From: Chara braunii
Lineage: Eukaryota > Streptophyta > Charophyceae > Charales > Characeae
Assembly (NCBI GenBank): GCA_003427395.1
Contig: BFEA01000012.1
Coordinates: 3,192,658 to 3,221,591 of the forward strand
DNA length: 28,934 nucleotides
Direction of reading: 5' to 3'
Shown here piece after piece: positions 18,751 to 28,245 of this stretch; the first letter of the stretch is position 1, and each line of letters begins with the position of its first letter. The translations under genes were made by a program, and so were the position numbers. Below the pieces are notes generated by a model. The model ran no database searches. It saw only the letters and a list, made by a program, of their open reading frames with translations, and had not been told where the DNA came from.

Positions 18751-21186
18751 TGTGACGGACCACTTTCTGTAACGCGCGACTTTCTGCGCAGTTGCAATGA
18801 GGGGTCCTAAGTTGGGAAGGTTGGGCCAATTACGGGAGATCGGGATCGGTGGGAAATTGCATCAGTGTCCTTGCTTTTTCGTCCTTTTTTTCGTCGCTTC
18901 TTTTCGAATGGTTGGGTTTGGAGCTGGGTGTGTCCTGGGACGGACGGTTGATTGATTGGTTGGTCGGATGGCTGGCGCGCTGCCGCGCGCGCGATTAATA
19001 AATGTTGACGTCGTTTCTTTTGTTTCGGTTCCAAACTTTTGGGCGCAGACATCGCGCGGGAATTTGCTTCGTTCTTTTTTAATATTCCTTTTCGAATTTT
19101 GTCGAGCCCCGATGGCTCTCGAAATTTCGGACTTTTTCTTCTGGCATTTGTGCTTTTTGCTTCCTCTCATTAGATAGGAATTTAGGAATTTTGTAATTAG
19201 GATTTCCTTTGCCGCGCGGCGCTTTTTGTTTACGCGCTTCTTCATGCGGCCGCAACGGAACTCTGATTAGTCGGCGCCTTTAATCGTGTGTGTAACTGTA
19301 ACTTTAGGCGGGCGCCATTATAACTGTATCTTTCTTCTTGCGCTTCGTCTTTCCCGCCCTCTTTTCTTTCTTTTGCTGCGTTTTTGGTAGCCGCGATCTG
19401 CATGATCAGACCGATGCGAGGAGAGCGGCTACGTCCCCCATGCCGCGATCAGACCATGCAGAGGTAGGCGGTCCCTCCCTCTTCCCTTCTTCTAATCCCG
19501 TGTCCTTCGCGCATGCATGCACGCTATAAATTCCGGCTGCGCGATTAGTTAACTCTCTTAACCAGTTGTTGGAAGCTCGGGGTTGCGCGATCAGGAAGGG
19601 TCGGCACATGAGCGAAGTAAGAGGTGAGTAGAGCAGGAGTCGGGCGACCCGACGAGCTGGTGCCAAACGCGCGGGGTTGACGTGGGCCACGACGGACTGT
19701 GGGCGCGAGCGAACCTGACGGGTGCGGGAGGACCAAGCGGGGTGACGACTTCATGGGTTGGTGCGTGACGACGGACTATCCGCATCGGAGAAGAAGAGAG
19801 AGAGGAAGAGAGAGTTGAGGTTGATGGACGCGGAGTTGCTGTTTTCTTTGATCTTTTCTCCCTCCTGTCTCGTGTATATAAGTTTTGATTTCGGCTCTGG
19901 GCGGTTTGCCCGATTTTTGTTTATCGAAATTTGGACTTGGGTTTTTGCTCACACTTGTCCTTGCGATTTTTCCCACCTCCGAGGCACTGTGGGTATGATT
20001 GTTGAATGTATGGATGTATGGATGCCATGATAGATTGCTTATCTTTCTACCGGATCCTTGTCTTTGCTTTTTGTTTGTCGCATTCGATGCACTCGTGTGT
20101 AGAATAGGAAATTTGCGCAATCGATAATCCTGTCCTTGTCTTTGCTTGTCCTTTGATCGAGCTGTTGTGATCGTTGCATCTTGCATACTCAGAACATCAC
20201 GGAGTAATTAGGCGATCCGATGCCGGGCTTGGCGAACGCCGCGCGAGGACACGTGTAAAGTGCGATCTGAGTTGCGCACTTACGCGTATCCCCGGGCGTC
20301 GACTCGTCAGGACCATCGATCGCAGATGCCCTATCCGATTGGGAGTGGCCATCCCGGAATCCGCAGCGGCACAGTCGTCCCGCACGAGCACGCATAAGTC
20401 CGACGCCATTCGCGTGGCCTGCACGTGCTCGCACGTGGCGGCCGCGATCGCCACGGACCCGCTCTGAGGCAACTCATAATACCGCAATGACATAATGACG
20501 CGATGCTGGAATTCCGACTCATCATACGACCCAGATTAATTCACCCCTTGGATAAACGAAATCCTGAGGCAAAGATACCCCTGCCACACTGAGAACCGAC
20601 TGTGTCCCCGGGAATTCCACTGCGCCACCTCTAGCGACCCCCGGTGTTCTGATTTCCCTTCTCCGGACCATACCTACTACTTCATCCACCCCGGATTTGT
20701 TGTCATCACCACCAGTTTCCCTCCCTTTCACCTTCTTCTTCCGTATCATCAACTCAGCGTCGTTCCGTGGCCGGCCATAGCCCCCTACTGGCCCAGCACA
20801 CCCTGCGAGAACTGCCGACGACGCGGCGATCAGAGAACCCCGGAGTTCCGAAGGCCTAACCCGAACGCGCGCCGGCCAGCGCCACGTGGCAACTCCCGAC
20901 AGACGGGCTCATCGGAATCCCACCTACCCCGAAGGGACCCGCCCGCGAACCGCCATCCCTGAAACCAGTGGCTCGCTCGGGCTCGAGCGACCCGCGCATA
21001 CCATCTGCCCTGAAACCGAACACGCCCTCTCCGCCAAATTACACTTGTGCCCCTGAAAGACCCTGTCACAGGAGATCTGAGTTCCGACCTGAGACTCCAC
21101 TTTCCCAAAAATCCTTGGCACAACCCTTTTCGCACTTCCAGGCCCCCATCCTAGTCCGATCAGGAAGTCGCGCTGGGCGTGAGGTT
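18751..21186 (+). repeat. 3' LTR (~2.44 kb)
   Basis: It is the partner of 8757-11138, colinear throughout, with scattered mostly transition differences and extra bases near 19585-19615 and 19648-19663. It ends in the shared GCGTGAGGTT just before LINE sequence resumes. A canonical CA-3' terminus is absent. Confidence 0.92.
19525..19530 (+). promoter_or_regulatory. TATA box in the 3' LTR
   Basis: TATAAA at the position equivalent to 9524-9529 of the 5' LTR. If active, transcription from here would read rightward into the LINE remnant and towards the host gene. Confidence 0.5.
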
Positions 21187-21192
21187 GGGCGT

Positions 21193-21268
21193 TCCCTTTT
21201 TATACATTAGCATGATAATCCCCTTCATCATTGCTTTCGTCAGATTACCCCTAGTAAGGACTGCATTG
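21193..21268 (-). repeat. 76-bp LINE segment flanking the LTR element, right copy
   Basis: Partner of 8683-8758, 71 of 76 identical. It starts 6 bases after the recognisable end of the 3' LTR. Confidence 0.85.
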
Positions 21269-21512
21269 TAAATGTTTAGCAGGTGAGGGCTGATGTTAGG
21301 CCAGCACGGAAGATAAAGTTCAATAGGGAGACCGTCGTCTCCCGGACATTTCCCTAAGGCCATACACTTTGCAGCATCCAGCAGTTCCTCCTCGTTTACT
21401 GGCCTATCCAGATCCAGCCTGCTAGAATCTGGAAGTTTTACCTTAGAGTACTTCCAAAAGTCTGAGTACTCTCTCTGGTCTGTGTGAAAGCCCTCAAAAG
21501 GTCTGCGTGTAG

Positions 21513-21556
21513 AAAGGATATCTTGAAGATACAGAAAGGATATTTTGAAGATACAG
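21513..21556. repeat. 22-bp tandem duplication causing a frameshift
   Basis: Two adjacent 22-base units (AAAGGATATCTTGAAGATAC plus AG) differ at one base. Since 22 is not a multiple of three it moves the LINE frame, and the same peptide (YLQ-ILS) is encoded twice in different frames. Confidence 0.9.
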
Positions 21557-22146
21557 ACAGGCAAATTCACACATGTCGTTAAGATCATCAGATACTTGAG
21601 GGATCAAAGAGAAGGGGTGGGCCAGATCAGTCATCGGAGTTTTTGCTGATTGAAGCAATAGACGTCTGAAGGTTTGTTTGGTCAACCTGTCTCCTGTTAT
21701 TATGTTCCTCTGTGCTAGCCATTCCCTCCACTGTTCCTGCTGTTTTATTTCCAGTGCTTCCAGTTGCAGAATCACTCTTTTCCTATACTCAAGCCAATAG
21801 GCATCCCAGATGGGGTGTTTACCAAATTCCTTTTCCGCCCTTTTCACTTTGTGCAGCAATCTCGATTCCTTCTGTTTCCTGTGGGTGGCTTTTAATTGAG
21901 AAATGTTCTTCAGAGAGCCTTGAAGGATACTAAATCCCACGTCCAGCCAAGCCTCATCCGAGTTAAATAAGGGTTTGGCCTCTACCCAGTCATCCCAGTG
22001 TCGTCGAATCCACTCCACTAGCTCCGGGTCCTTGAGGTGTTGGGTGTTGAACTTGAAGTAAAGAGGGGCCAAATTTTTGAGGGCCAGTAAGTTTGAACTG
22101 GGCTACCACAGGCTGATGACTTTTATTTGGGCAAAAGAGGAGCCGC

Positions 22147-22279
22147 AAAATCGGACTTTTATTACAGGCATGCCCAAGGCAGTATCCCCCTTAGACACTC
22201 CTCGCCCGATTTTTACTGCAAAAGAGGAGTGGCAAAAGGGGGATACTGCCTTGGGCATGCCTGTAAAAGTCCGATTTTT
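22147..22279. repeat. Large imperfect hairpin (foldback element)
   Basis: The left arm 22147-22203 pairs with the right arm 22225-22279 over ~55 bases with a 3-base bulge and a few mismatches, around a ~21-base loop. Shared core: CAGGCATGCCCAAGGCAGTA. It lies just beyond the LINE remnant and does not encode a recognisable protein. It could be a MITE/foldback transposon or a source of hairpin RNA. A second small hairpin (ACCGCCTG...CAGGCGGT) lies at about 22329-22363. Confidence 0.8.
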
Positions 22280-22590
22280 TCGAAAAACAAGGGGAAAGAA
22301 CTCGCTCCCCTTTTGCTGCCGTCCCTTTTACCGCCTGTTCTCGCTCGACATCGCAGGCGGTATATGTAATTGAACTGAACAGTCAAGAGCCGCCCACAGT
22401 GCCTCTTCGTTGTGCAACCCCTTGATGCCACGTGTCAGTGAGTCGTGCCAGAGTGGCGGACGGACGCACTTAACGACGTTTCACTTCCGCAGCCTTGAGA
22501 CTTCTCTCGCTGTGAATGAACGTGAGCTACGTTGACGATCACGTGCGCGTTAGGAAAAGCAAAAGAATCGGAATCCTTTGTGACCAGCCG

Positions 22591-22772
22591 CGGGGCCAAG
22601 GTCCCACTTGCACGGATTAAGAGATTCTGGCCGTTGATCGTTGCTATCTCCGGTCAAAATAGCTTAATTCGTGTAAGTGGGACCGCCCCGGTAGGCGAAG
22701 TAGATTTTGGCCGATGATCTTTGCTATCTACGGTCAATATCTCTTAGTTCGTGCAAGTGGGACCTAGCCCCG
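22591..22772. repeat. MITE-like inverted repeat with a duplicated right arm
   Basis: The terminal inverted repeats are ~34 bp: 22591-22625 pairs with 22738-22772, sharing GGTCCCACTTGCACG and AAGAGAT. An internal copy of the right half (22625-22691) is repeated in direct orientation at 22703-22772, so the element looks like a palindromic unit of ~100 bp whose right half was duplicated. No coding capacity. It lies ~1.3 kb upstream of the PGDH start. Confidence 0.8.
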
Positions 22773-22867
22773 GTTGTGGATACGCTCTTTGGCAGTGATT
22801 GCATATTGCTGGCGTGGCGGGATTGTGGCTAGAACCGCGTTTGCGGGAGGATAGCGGACAGAAGTGC

Positions 22868-22905
22868 TTTTTGGCGCGGGTTCTGTTCGATCGATTTTTG
22901 GCGGG
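22868..22905 (+). promoter_or_regulatory. Two E2F-like sites upstream of PGDH
   Basis: TTTTTGGCGCGGG (22868-22880) and TTTTTGGCGGG (22895-22905) resemble the E2F/DP consensus TTTSSCGC. A short direct repeat GGCGCGGGTTCTGT occurs at 22873 and 22915. A TATTTATT at about 22953 could be a weak TATA element. The distance to the coding start is over 1 kb, so the link to this gene is weak. Confidence 0.3.
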
Positions 22906-23526
22906 GTGAGGAATGGCGCGGGTTCTGTGCGATCGAAAATTCTTGCCGTGTATTTATTCACAGTACGGTATGACCCCTCTGGTCGCACCTGACCGCAAAT
23001 AGGTACACGTTCGGGGAAGATACGCGAGTACGTGGTCGTCCTTGCTGTTAGCCGTGGCACTCATGGGCCACTGGTAAATGATAAGCTATGAGTGCAGACT
23101 TCGGGTTAGCGCCGAACTTAGAGGTATAGCGGGGAAGGTAGGCACAAGCAGAGTCGAAGGGGGGCGAAGCACAGGTGGAGCGGGGGTGAGCTGAGTGCCG
23201 CGACAAGCGCGGCCAACTACTGGGTTGTTGATCTCCCGCTGCGAATCACCTGCCTCTGCAATGCTGTGGTCGTCCGCGGCCACTGCCGCTCTCGCCCCCG
23301 GCACTGTCCTTTCCTTGTGTTTCTTTTTCGTTGCTGCTCGTGCCACCTGTTTCAAGCTGCCGGCGCCGAGGCGGGAGGAAACCACTTCGATTCATTCGGT
23401 TCTACCTGTGTAGTGCAATTATCTCCCACTCGCTCGTTGTAGCGCTTTTACTGTACACCTCGGCCGCCGGAATTTCCTCTCTCCTGGCGTGTGTGTGTGG
23501 GGCTGTCCCTTCTCCTCCCCCCGTCC

Positions 23527-23608
23527 GTGTGTGTGTGTGTGTGTTGTGTGTGTGCGTGTGTGTGTTGTGTGTGTGTGTGTTGTGTGTGTGTGTGTATCCC
23601 CTTCTCCC

Positions 23609-23639
<31 letters not shown>
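23527..23639. repeat. (GT)n-rich microsatellite
   Basis: Interrupted TG/GT dinucleotide blocks separated by TTG and a short C/T-rich spacer. In a translated frame this yields Val-Cys repeats, which explains spurious open frames over it. Potential Z-DNA. Confidence 0.9.
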
Positions 23640-23645
<6 letters not shown>

Positions 23646-24008
23646 CTACCGTGTTGCGCGCAGGGTAGGTGGTGTCACAGTCATCCTCAGCATTACTTCA
23701 AAGGCGAGTTGAACGAGCGGGAAGTGAGCCAGTTTTTTTTCCCTCGCAAAACCTCGCCGGGCTCCGATCCCGCCCCCGCGTCGGACAACGACAACTGTCA
23801 CAAGTAGGCCTGTATTTCTCCTTCTGCCGTCAAACGAAGAGACATACACTACACACGCCCGTACACAGACTCGAACATCTACCTCTGGCACTCCATTGTG
23901 TATGTGGGTGTGTATGTATCTGTTGTGTGTTCACTAAACACCACTCAACCATAGAAAAGGCGTGCCTGTGGCAGACTGACTCTTTCGTTGTGCATATGTG
24001 TATATTTC

Positions 24009-24029
24009 AGAGAGAGAGAGAGAGAGAGA
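24009..24029. repeat. (AG)n microsatellite in the probable 5' UTR
   Basis: About ten AG dinucleotides, ~47 bases upstream of the PGDH ATG. GA-rich 5' UTR repeats are common in plants and may bind GAGA-type proteins. Confidence 0.85.
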
Positions 24030-24075
24030 TTAATTGGTACGTTGAATAGGGGAATCGAAGGGAAGCAAGATAAAC

Positions 24076-24931
24076 ATGGCGGCCGCTGCCGGTGCCACGT
24101 CAAGAGGCTTGGCAGCGAAGACCACGTGCTCAACTCTTGCAGGGGCCGGCAGAGGCGACAGCGCTGCTTCCTCCTCACGTCCACAACCCCCGTCGGGAGG
24201 AGCGGCTACCCTGGCCGTACCATGGAAAGGGAGGAAAGGGAATTTCACCGAACCAGCTCCAGCTCCAGCTTGCAGAATGGAGAGTGGTAGTGCATTTCGA
24301 TTTCTGTCGAGCGCATCGTCCCGGTGGCGGGGAGCGCCGTCTTCCGATCATCAGCTTCCGCTGCAAAGCGTCGCGGAAAACAGACGATGCCCGAGGTTGT
24401 CCCGTCATCGACATGACAAAGATAGCCCCACGTTGTCCAATCCAGCAAACAATAATTGCACACGTGTCAATGCCGTCGTCCAGCAGACAGCTACCGGTAG
24501 TACATCGACGGTCAGTCGTACACGCCAGCAAGGAAGCTCGGCCGAAGTAACGGGCAAGCCAACGGTACTGGTGGCGGAAAAACTCGGCGCGGGGGGAATC
24601 GACCTCCTGAAGAAGGTAGCGAATGTGGATTGCTCCTACAACTTGACGCCAGAGGAGTTGTGTGCGAAGATCTCCCTCTGTGACGCGCTGATCGTGCGGA
24701 GCGGAACCAAGGTGACAAGGGAGGTGTTCGAGGCTTCCAACGGTCGATTGAAGGTGGTAGGTCGGGCAGGTGTCGGGATCGACAACGTGGATTTGCAAGC
24801 CGCCACCGAGGCTGGCTGTCTCGTGGTCAACGCGCCCACCGCTAACACTGTCGCGGCAGCCGAGCATGCTATCGCCCTGCTATTGGCGCTTGCAAGGAAC
24901 GTGCCACAGGCTGACAGCAGCATGAAAGAAG
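24076..24931 (+). CDS. D-3-phosphoglycerate dehydrogenase, plastid form, exon 1
   Basis: The enzyme oxidises 3-phosphoglycerate to 3-phosphohydroxypyruvate, the first step of the phosphorylated serine pathway; the plant form acts in plastids. The ATG at 24076 sits in a good context (AACATGG). The first ~155 residues are Ala/Ser/Arg/Pro-rich and low in acidic residues, consistent with an unusually long transit peptide. The conserved N-terminal dehydrogenase domain starts at KPTVLVAEKLG (about residue 159) and includes CDALIVRSGTKV, GRLKVVGRAGVGIDNVDL and VVNAPTANTVAAAEH, near-identical to plant enzymes. After SSMKEG the homology stops at a GT donor (24932), where plant proteins continue into the NAD-binding Rossmann GFGKVG segment, which is not in the window. 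The exon gives 285 codons plus one base, so the intron is phase 1. Reading beyond 24931 is intron. Confidence 0.93.
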
Positions 24932-25135
24932 GTGCGTGTTTTCTCTTCCGTGACCTCCCTGCTGACGCTACCCTCCCCACGTGTCTCCCATGGATTGGTA
25001 TGACCGTCCGATTCCCGCTGTTGTTCTCTCTTCTCTTCTCCACCTCTCTCCCTGTCTCTCTCACACACAATGTCAAATGGACGACTCTTCTCCTTGTATC
25101 GCCCCTCCCATGTTCCCTCTCTCTCTCTGTCAGCA

Positions 25136-25136
25136 C

Positions 25137-25178
<42 letters not shown>

Positions 25179-25264
25179 GCATACAAACGCGCGCGCGCAC
25201 ACACACACAAATGTGCGCGCACCCACAGACGCGCGCGAGAGCATACATACACGCGCGCACGGAC
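25136..25264. repeat. Compound microsatellite (CT)n-(CA)n-(GC)n
   Basis: CT repeats (25136-25158), CA repeats to about 25178, GCGC blocks and further CA and CGCG tracts. Alternating purine-pyrimidine CA/CG sequence can adopt Z-DNA. Antisense open frames here are repeat artefacts. Confidence 0.9.
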
Positions 25265-25814
25265 GCAAACTCATGTTCTTTCCCTCTGTCTCTCTCGCTC
25301 TCTCACACACACATGCAGATACAGAGAGGGAGAGAAGTACAGGTGTTTTCTCCTTGCCGCCTTGGTCCGCCCCTACCTTCTTCCCCGTCTGCTACTGCAG
25401 CGGCCAAGATCTTACCATTGCCCTTCTCCCCTCCATCGTTATTACTTGATCTAATTCTCCCTCCTAGCTCAGTTTACCCCCAGAAAATATGCCCTGATGT
25501 TACTTGATCGGCCTGCTGTGGATATTCATTACCATACTGAGTCATCAAGGAAACAAAATTGCCATCGAGACTGGCCCGCTGCTCGTTGGCCAGCTTCGTG
25601 AGTGTGCGGGCCACGTGGTCGATTATAAACTGGATGCATGCAGAGACGGCCCACATCTCAGATCTTTGAATTCATAATCGAAGGCCTTACTAAGGCACAA
25701 GAGGAACTCTTCGTTGCGCAAGACCATCCAGATTACGAAAAGCAACTACATGAAAATGAATTACATCACCCTTTTCCTTGTGTTTGGCCGAACCATTCTG
25801 TCCAATCGAAACCA

Positions 25815-25919
25815 CCGTCTTCACCCTAATAGAACGCCCGGTCATTATAGCTGTATTTGGCACAACTTTCAGCCCAGATACGGCGATAATTACCGGGCGT
25901 TCTATTCGGGTGAAGACGG
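25815..25919. repeat. Palindromic MITE-like repeat, family A copy 1
   Basis: A 105-bp near-perfect palindrome with terminal inverted repeats CCGTCTTCACCC...GGGTGAAGACGG and subterminal TAGAACGCCCGGT/ACCGGGCGTTCTA. The central part CACAACTTTCAG is shared with copies 2 and 3. No coding capacity. Confidence 0.85.
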
Positions 25920-26037
25920 TAGTCTGATCGCGCGTCCACCTGTGTTGACTGCTTGCCTGTCTGCTGGCCACATCCGCTTGCCTTTCCCGCCTGTTTGCCA
26001 CCTCCTTCCCACTCACTTCTCACTTCCCACTCACTTC

Positions 26038-26286
26038 CTGCTTGCCACGTGCTTGCCACGTATGCATGTTCTTGCCACGTTGCTTGCCACGTATGCATTT
26101 GCTTGCGACGTTGCTTGCCACGTGTGCATGTCCTTGCGACGTTGATTTGCCACGTATGCATGTGCTTGCCACGTATGCATGTGCTTGCCACGTGTGCATG
26201 TCCTTGCCACGTTATTTGCCACGTATGCATGTGCTTGCCACGTTGCTTGCCACGTATGCATGTGCTTGCCGCGTTGCTTGCTTGCT
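26038..26286. repeat. Minisatellite with ~19-bp variable units
   Basis: About a dozen units built on GCTTGCCACGTATGCATGT, some shortened to GCTTGCCACGTT. Each unit contains the plant ACGT core and many contain ATGCAT. Units vary by substitution and length, so the array is not newly expanded. Confidence 0.9.
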
Positions 26287-26665
26287 ACCTTGCTTTTTTT
26301 GTACTCAGGCATTTCAGAAAAAAAAAGAGGTTGATGAAGGTGTTCTCATGTCCTCTCTCTGGTACTACGCACGCACCCAACCTCCTGAGCGTACTTTGTG
26401 TCTCTCGTTCGACACATCCAGACAATCCTAGACAATGCTTTTGTTTTCTCTCCGTTCCACTGAATCCTATTTTTATTATGAATCTTGGAAAATAATTAGC
26501 GACAGGTGTGAAACAGACATTTCTAGGACGCCTATGGTTTCTAGGAGGGCACTATCATTTCTTCCGAATTCTCAAAAACGTACCTCGCGAGTTTCCTTGG
26601 AACGCTAGGACCGAATCCTTTGGAGTGGGACAGGGCATCCCCGAAATTCAATACGTGGTGGAGCG

Positions 26666-26687
26666 CCCCCCCCCCGGGGGGGGGGGG
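26666..26687. repeat. C10-G12 homopolymer palindrome
   Basis: Ten C followed directly by twelve G. It can form a stable hairpin or G-quadruplex-like structure and is also a typical place for sequencing or assembly error. Confidence 0.9.
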
Positions 26688-26724
26688 CCGAGGTCCCACG
26701 AGTAAAGAGGATTGGATAAACCTC

Positions 26725-26846
26725 CTGAATCTGGATGCGTTTTATGCAGAGATGCAGAAAAGCATATCAATCGCCGATTTCTGCACATCTCCGTAAAGAC
26801 GTCGAGATTCAGGCGCGAAATCCAATTCACTTTGCCTGTGGAAGGA
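26725..26846. repeat. Palindromic repeat, family B copy 1
   Basis: 26725-26812 is an imperfect palindrome (CTGAATCT...AGATTCAG, with TGCAGA/TCTGCA pairs inside). The right part, 26764-26835, is repeated in inverted orientation at 27483-27551 with ~90% identity. No coding capacity recognised. Confidence 0.78.
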
Positions 26847-26911
26847 CCTCGCAACCGGCTGGTTCTTTTTAGCTTTTTAAAGCTATATTCTTCTCTCAAA
26901 TTCACCTCACA

Positions 26912-26943
26912 CTACCTACCTACCTACCTACCTACCTACCTAC
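26912..26943. repeat. (CTAC)8 tetranucleotide microsatellite
   Basis: Perfect CTAC/TACC units in the intron. Confidence 0.9.
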
Positions 26944-27446
26944 GACTATATAGAGGGGACCCCTGCAAGCATAGGGCCTCGCAAACGAGGTAATTCATGT
27001 TGCCCCTCGGGGGGTGGGGCCGCCGGTGGGGGTCCGGCTAACGCAAAGACCGAGCATTTTGCCAGTAGCTGCGCCTCCCTTTCTCATCGTCCCCCACCCC
27101 TCATCGAGTAGCAGCAGAGGCTATGGCCAACACTCTCCCACACACCACACACAACCCACTCGCACCCGCACTCACACCCGTGTTGGTCATAGACCCCGCT
27201 ATTACCGATCAGGGGTATCCGGAGGACTATCACAGTCCGTTGGCATGCCTGGTATATTTCCCCCCCCCCCTTTTTTTTTTTCCCCCCCTAGATGGCATCC
27301 TACCTTAGGACTCAACTGTGTGGAACCAGCCAAGCACTGGTTGAATGATGATTTGCATTTTGGGAAAAAAAAAGAAAAAAAAACGAAGCACTGGTTTAGG
27401 CTGAACTAAACGAAAAATTATCTAGGACGCGTCCTACAGGGCAAAG

Positions 27447-27551
27447 GGCAAAGTGAATTGGATTCCCCCCCCCACCAAAAAAAAGTGAATTGGATTTGGC
27501 GCCTGAATCTTGACGTGGTTACCGAGATGTGCAGAAATCGGCGATTGATAT
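27447..27551. repeat. Family B repeat, copy 2, inverted
   Basis: The reverse complement of 27483-27551 matches 26764-26835. A shorter duplicate of its end (AAAGTGAATTGGATT) occurs at 27450-27464, separated from the main copy by C and A runs, indicating a local duplication. Confidence 0.75.
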
Positions 27552-27830
27552 CTAGAACGCTTCCCACTGGAGTTCCTGGGTGCTTCTCGATGTGTCGAAC
27601 AGAACCACCACCCTTACGACGCTTGCTGGCTATAATTGGCAGCACGCACTTTTTTGGGAAAAAGCAGACATTTTCTCTATAATTATGCTATTCTTCTCCT
27701 CCGATTCTTTGTTTTTCCCGACCCTCTTACCTCCCCTAGAAACTACCTTCGCTTTAATTAATTGTCAACATTAAATTTGAATTTTGAGGCAAAATTAAAA
27801 TTAAAATTAACATTAAATGACAAAATGTCG

Positions 27831-27852
27831 ACATGCATGCATGCATGCATGC
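27831..27852. repeat. (ATGC)5 microsatellite
   Basis: Self-complementary ATGC repeat, preceded by AAATT repeats at about 27788-27812. Confidence 0.9.
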
Positions 27853-28011
27853 TTACTATGCTTAGCGACTGTGCTAACTAAGTTAACTGCTCATTATTTT
27901 TTTCTGTATGATTTGGAACACGGATTCTTCTTCTTTGTACTTTTTCCTGTTTTTAATCTTTCCCACCTTTAACCTTTAAATGCCAAAATGTGCGTGCAGA
28001 ATGCCCAACAG

Positions 28012-28112
28012 ACTCGAACCGAATAGAGCGCCGTGTATTTGGGACAACTTTCAGTCTACATACAGCCACAATGACCGGTCATTCTATTCGGCTGAAGACG
28101 GTAGCCAGAGCC
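28012..28112. repeat. Family A palindromic repeat, copy 2
   Basis: It contains CCGAATAGAGCGCC near the left, GGGACAACTTTCAG in the middle, and TTCTATTCGGCTGAAGACGG at the right, continuing into GTAGCCAG. It is the inverted partner of 28479-28586. Confidence 0.85.
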
Positions 28113-28215
28113 TGAACATTTCGGAACGAACTCCTTCAGACTCAAATAATCTTTCGCCCGGTCACCCCCTCCCCTGGCGCGTGCCGTGGCGTGGCTGGTC
28201 ACTTGGGCTAAGCCC

Positions 28216-28245
28216 TTTTTTTTTTTTTTTTTTCTTTTTTTTTTT
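28216..28245. repeat. T18-C-T11 tract
   Basis: A near-homopolymer of T between the two inverted family A copies. Confidence 0.9.

Larger units (their letters stand above)
8757..21186 (+). mobile_element. Ty3/gypsy-type LTR retrotransposon, ~12.4 kb, decayed, inserted in the LINE
   Basis: Two long direct repeats (8757-11138 and 18751-21186) flank an internal region with, in order, PBS, gag with a zinc knuckle, protease remnant, RT, RNase H, integrase, and three extra ORFs. RT-RNase H before integrase is the Ty3/gypsy (Metaviridae) order. The two LTRs differ by scattered substitutions and small indels, so the insertion is not recent. The termini are unusual: the left LTR starts TGTGACG, but no matching CA end is seen at the right, no 4-6 bp target duplication is seen, and no polypurine tract precedes the 3' LTR. 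Gag, pol and integrase carry frameshifts or stops, so the copy should be non-autonomous. Confidence 0.92.
21193..22102 (-). pseudogene. LINE ORF2 5'-ward portion (linker and RT start), broken by a 22-bp duplication
   Basis: Read on the minus strand from about 22102 to 21193, this gives the region between endonuclease and RT of a LINE ORF2: FKFNTQHLKDPELVEWIRRH, a Lys/Arg/Glu-rich linker, then CPGDDGLPIELY and NLTKAMMKGIIMLMYKKG at the start of RT. A 22-bp tandem duplication (21513-21556) shifts the frame. The last 76 bases repeat the first 76 of the downstream LINE fragment beyond the LTR element. Upstream of 22103 a stop and then a foldback repeat appear, so the endonuclease part is missing. 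Confidence 0.87.
23061..24075 (+). other. Upstream region or 5' UTR of the PGDH gene
   Basis: No conserved coding sequence is seen. Open frames here are products of the (GT)n tract or chance. A 5' UTR intron is possible but no confident splice pair could be chosen. Confidence 0.45.

Noticed and set aside
18736-18752. Polypurine tract before the 3' LTR
   Set aside because: The sequence is C-rich and mixed; no purine run of useful length is present.
23331-23807. Open frame with Val-Cys repeats
   Set aside because: It is the translation of the (GT)n microsatellite; other frames there are equally open and no domain exists.
24636-25310. Long minus-strand open frame opposite PGDH exon 1
   Set aside because: It is antisense to a strongly conserved exon and runs into microsatellite; shadow of the real gene.
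26038-26286. CRISPR-like array
   Set aside because: Units are contiguous and degenerate with no unique spacers, and the DNA is eukaryotic.
26038-26431. Cys/His/Met-rich repeated peptides in several frames
   Set aside because: They are translations of the 19-bp minisatellite and appear in all frames and both strands.
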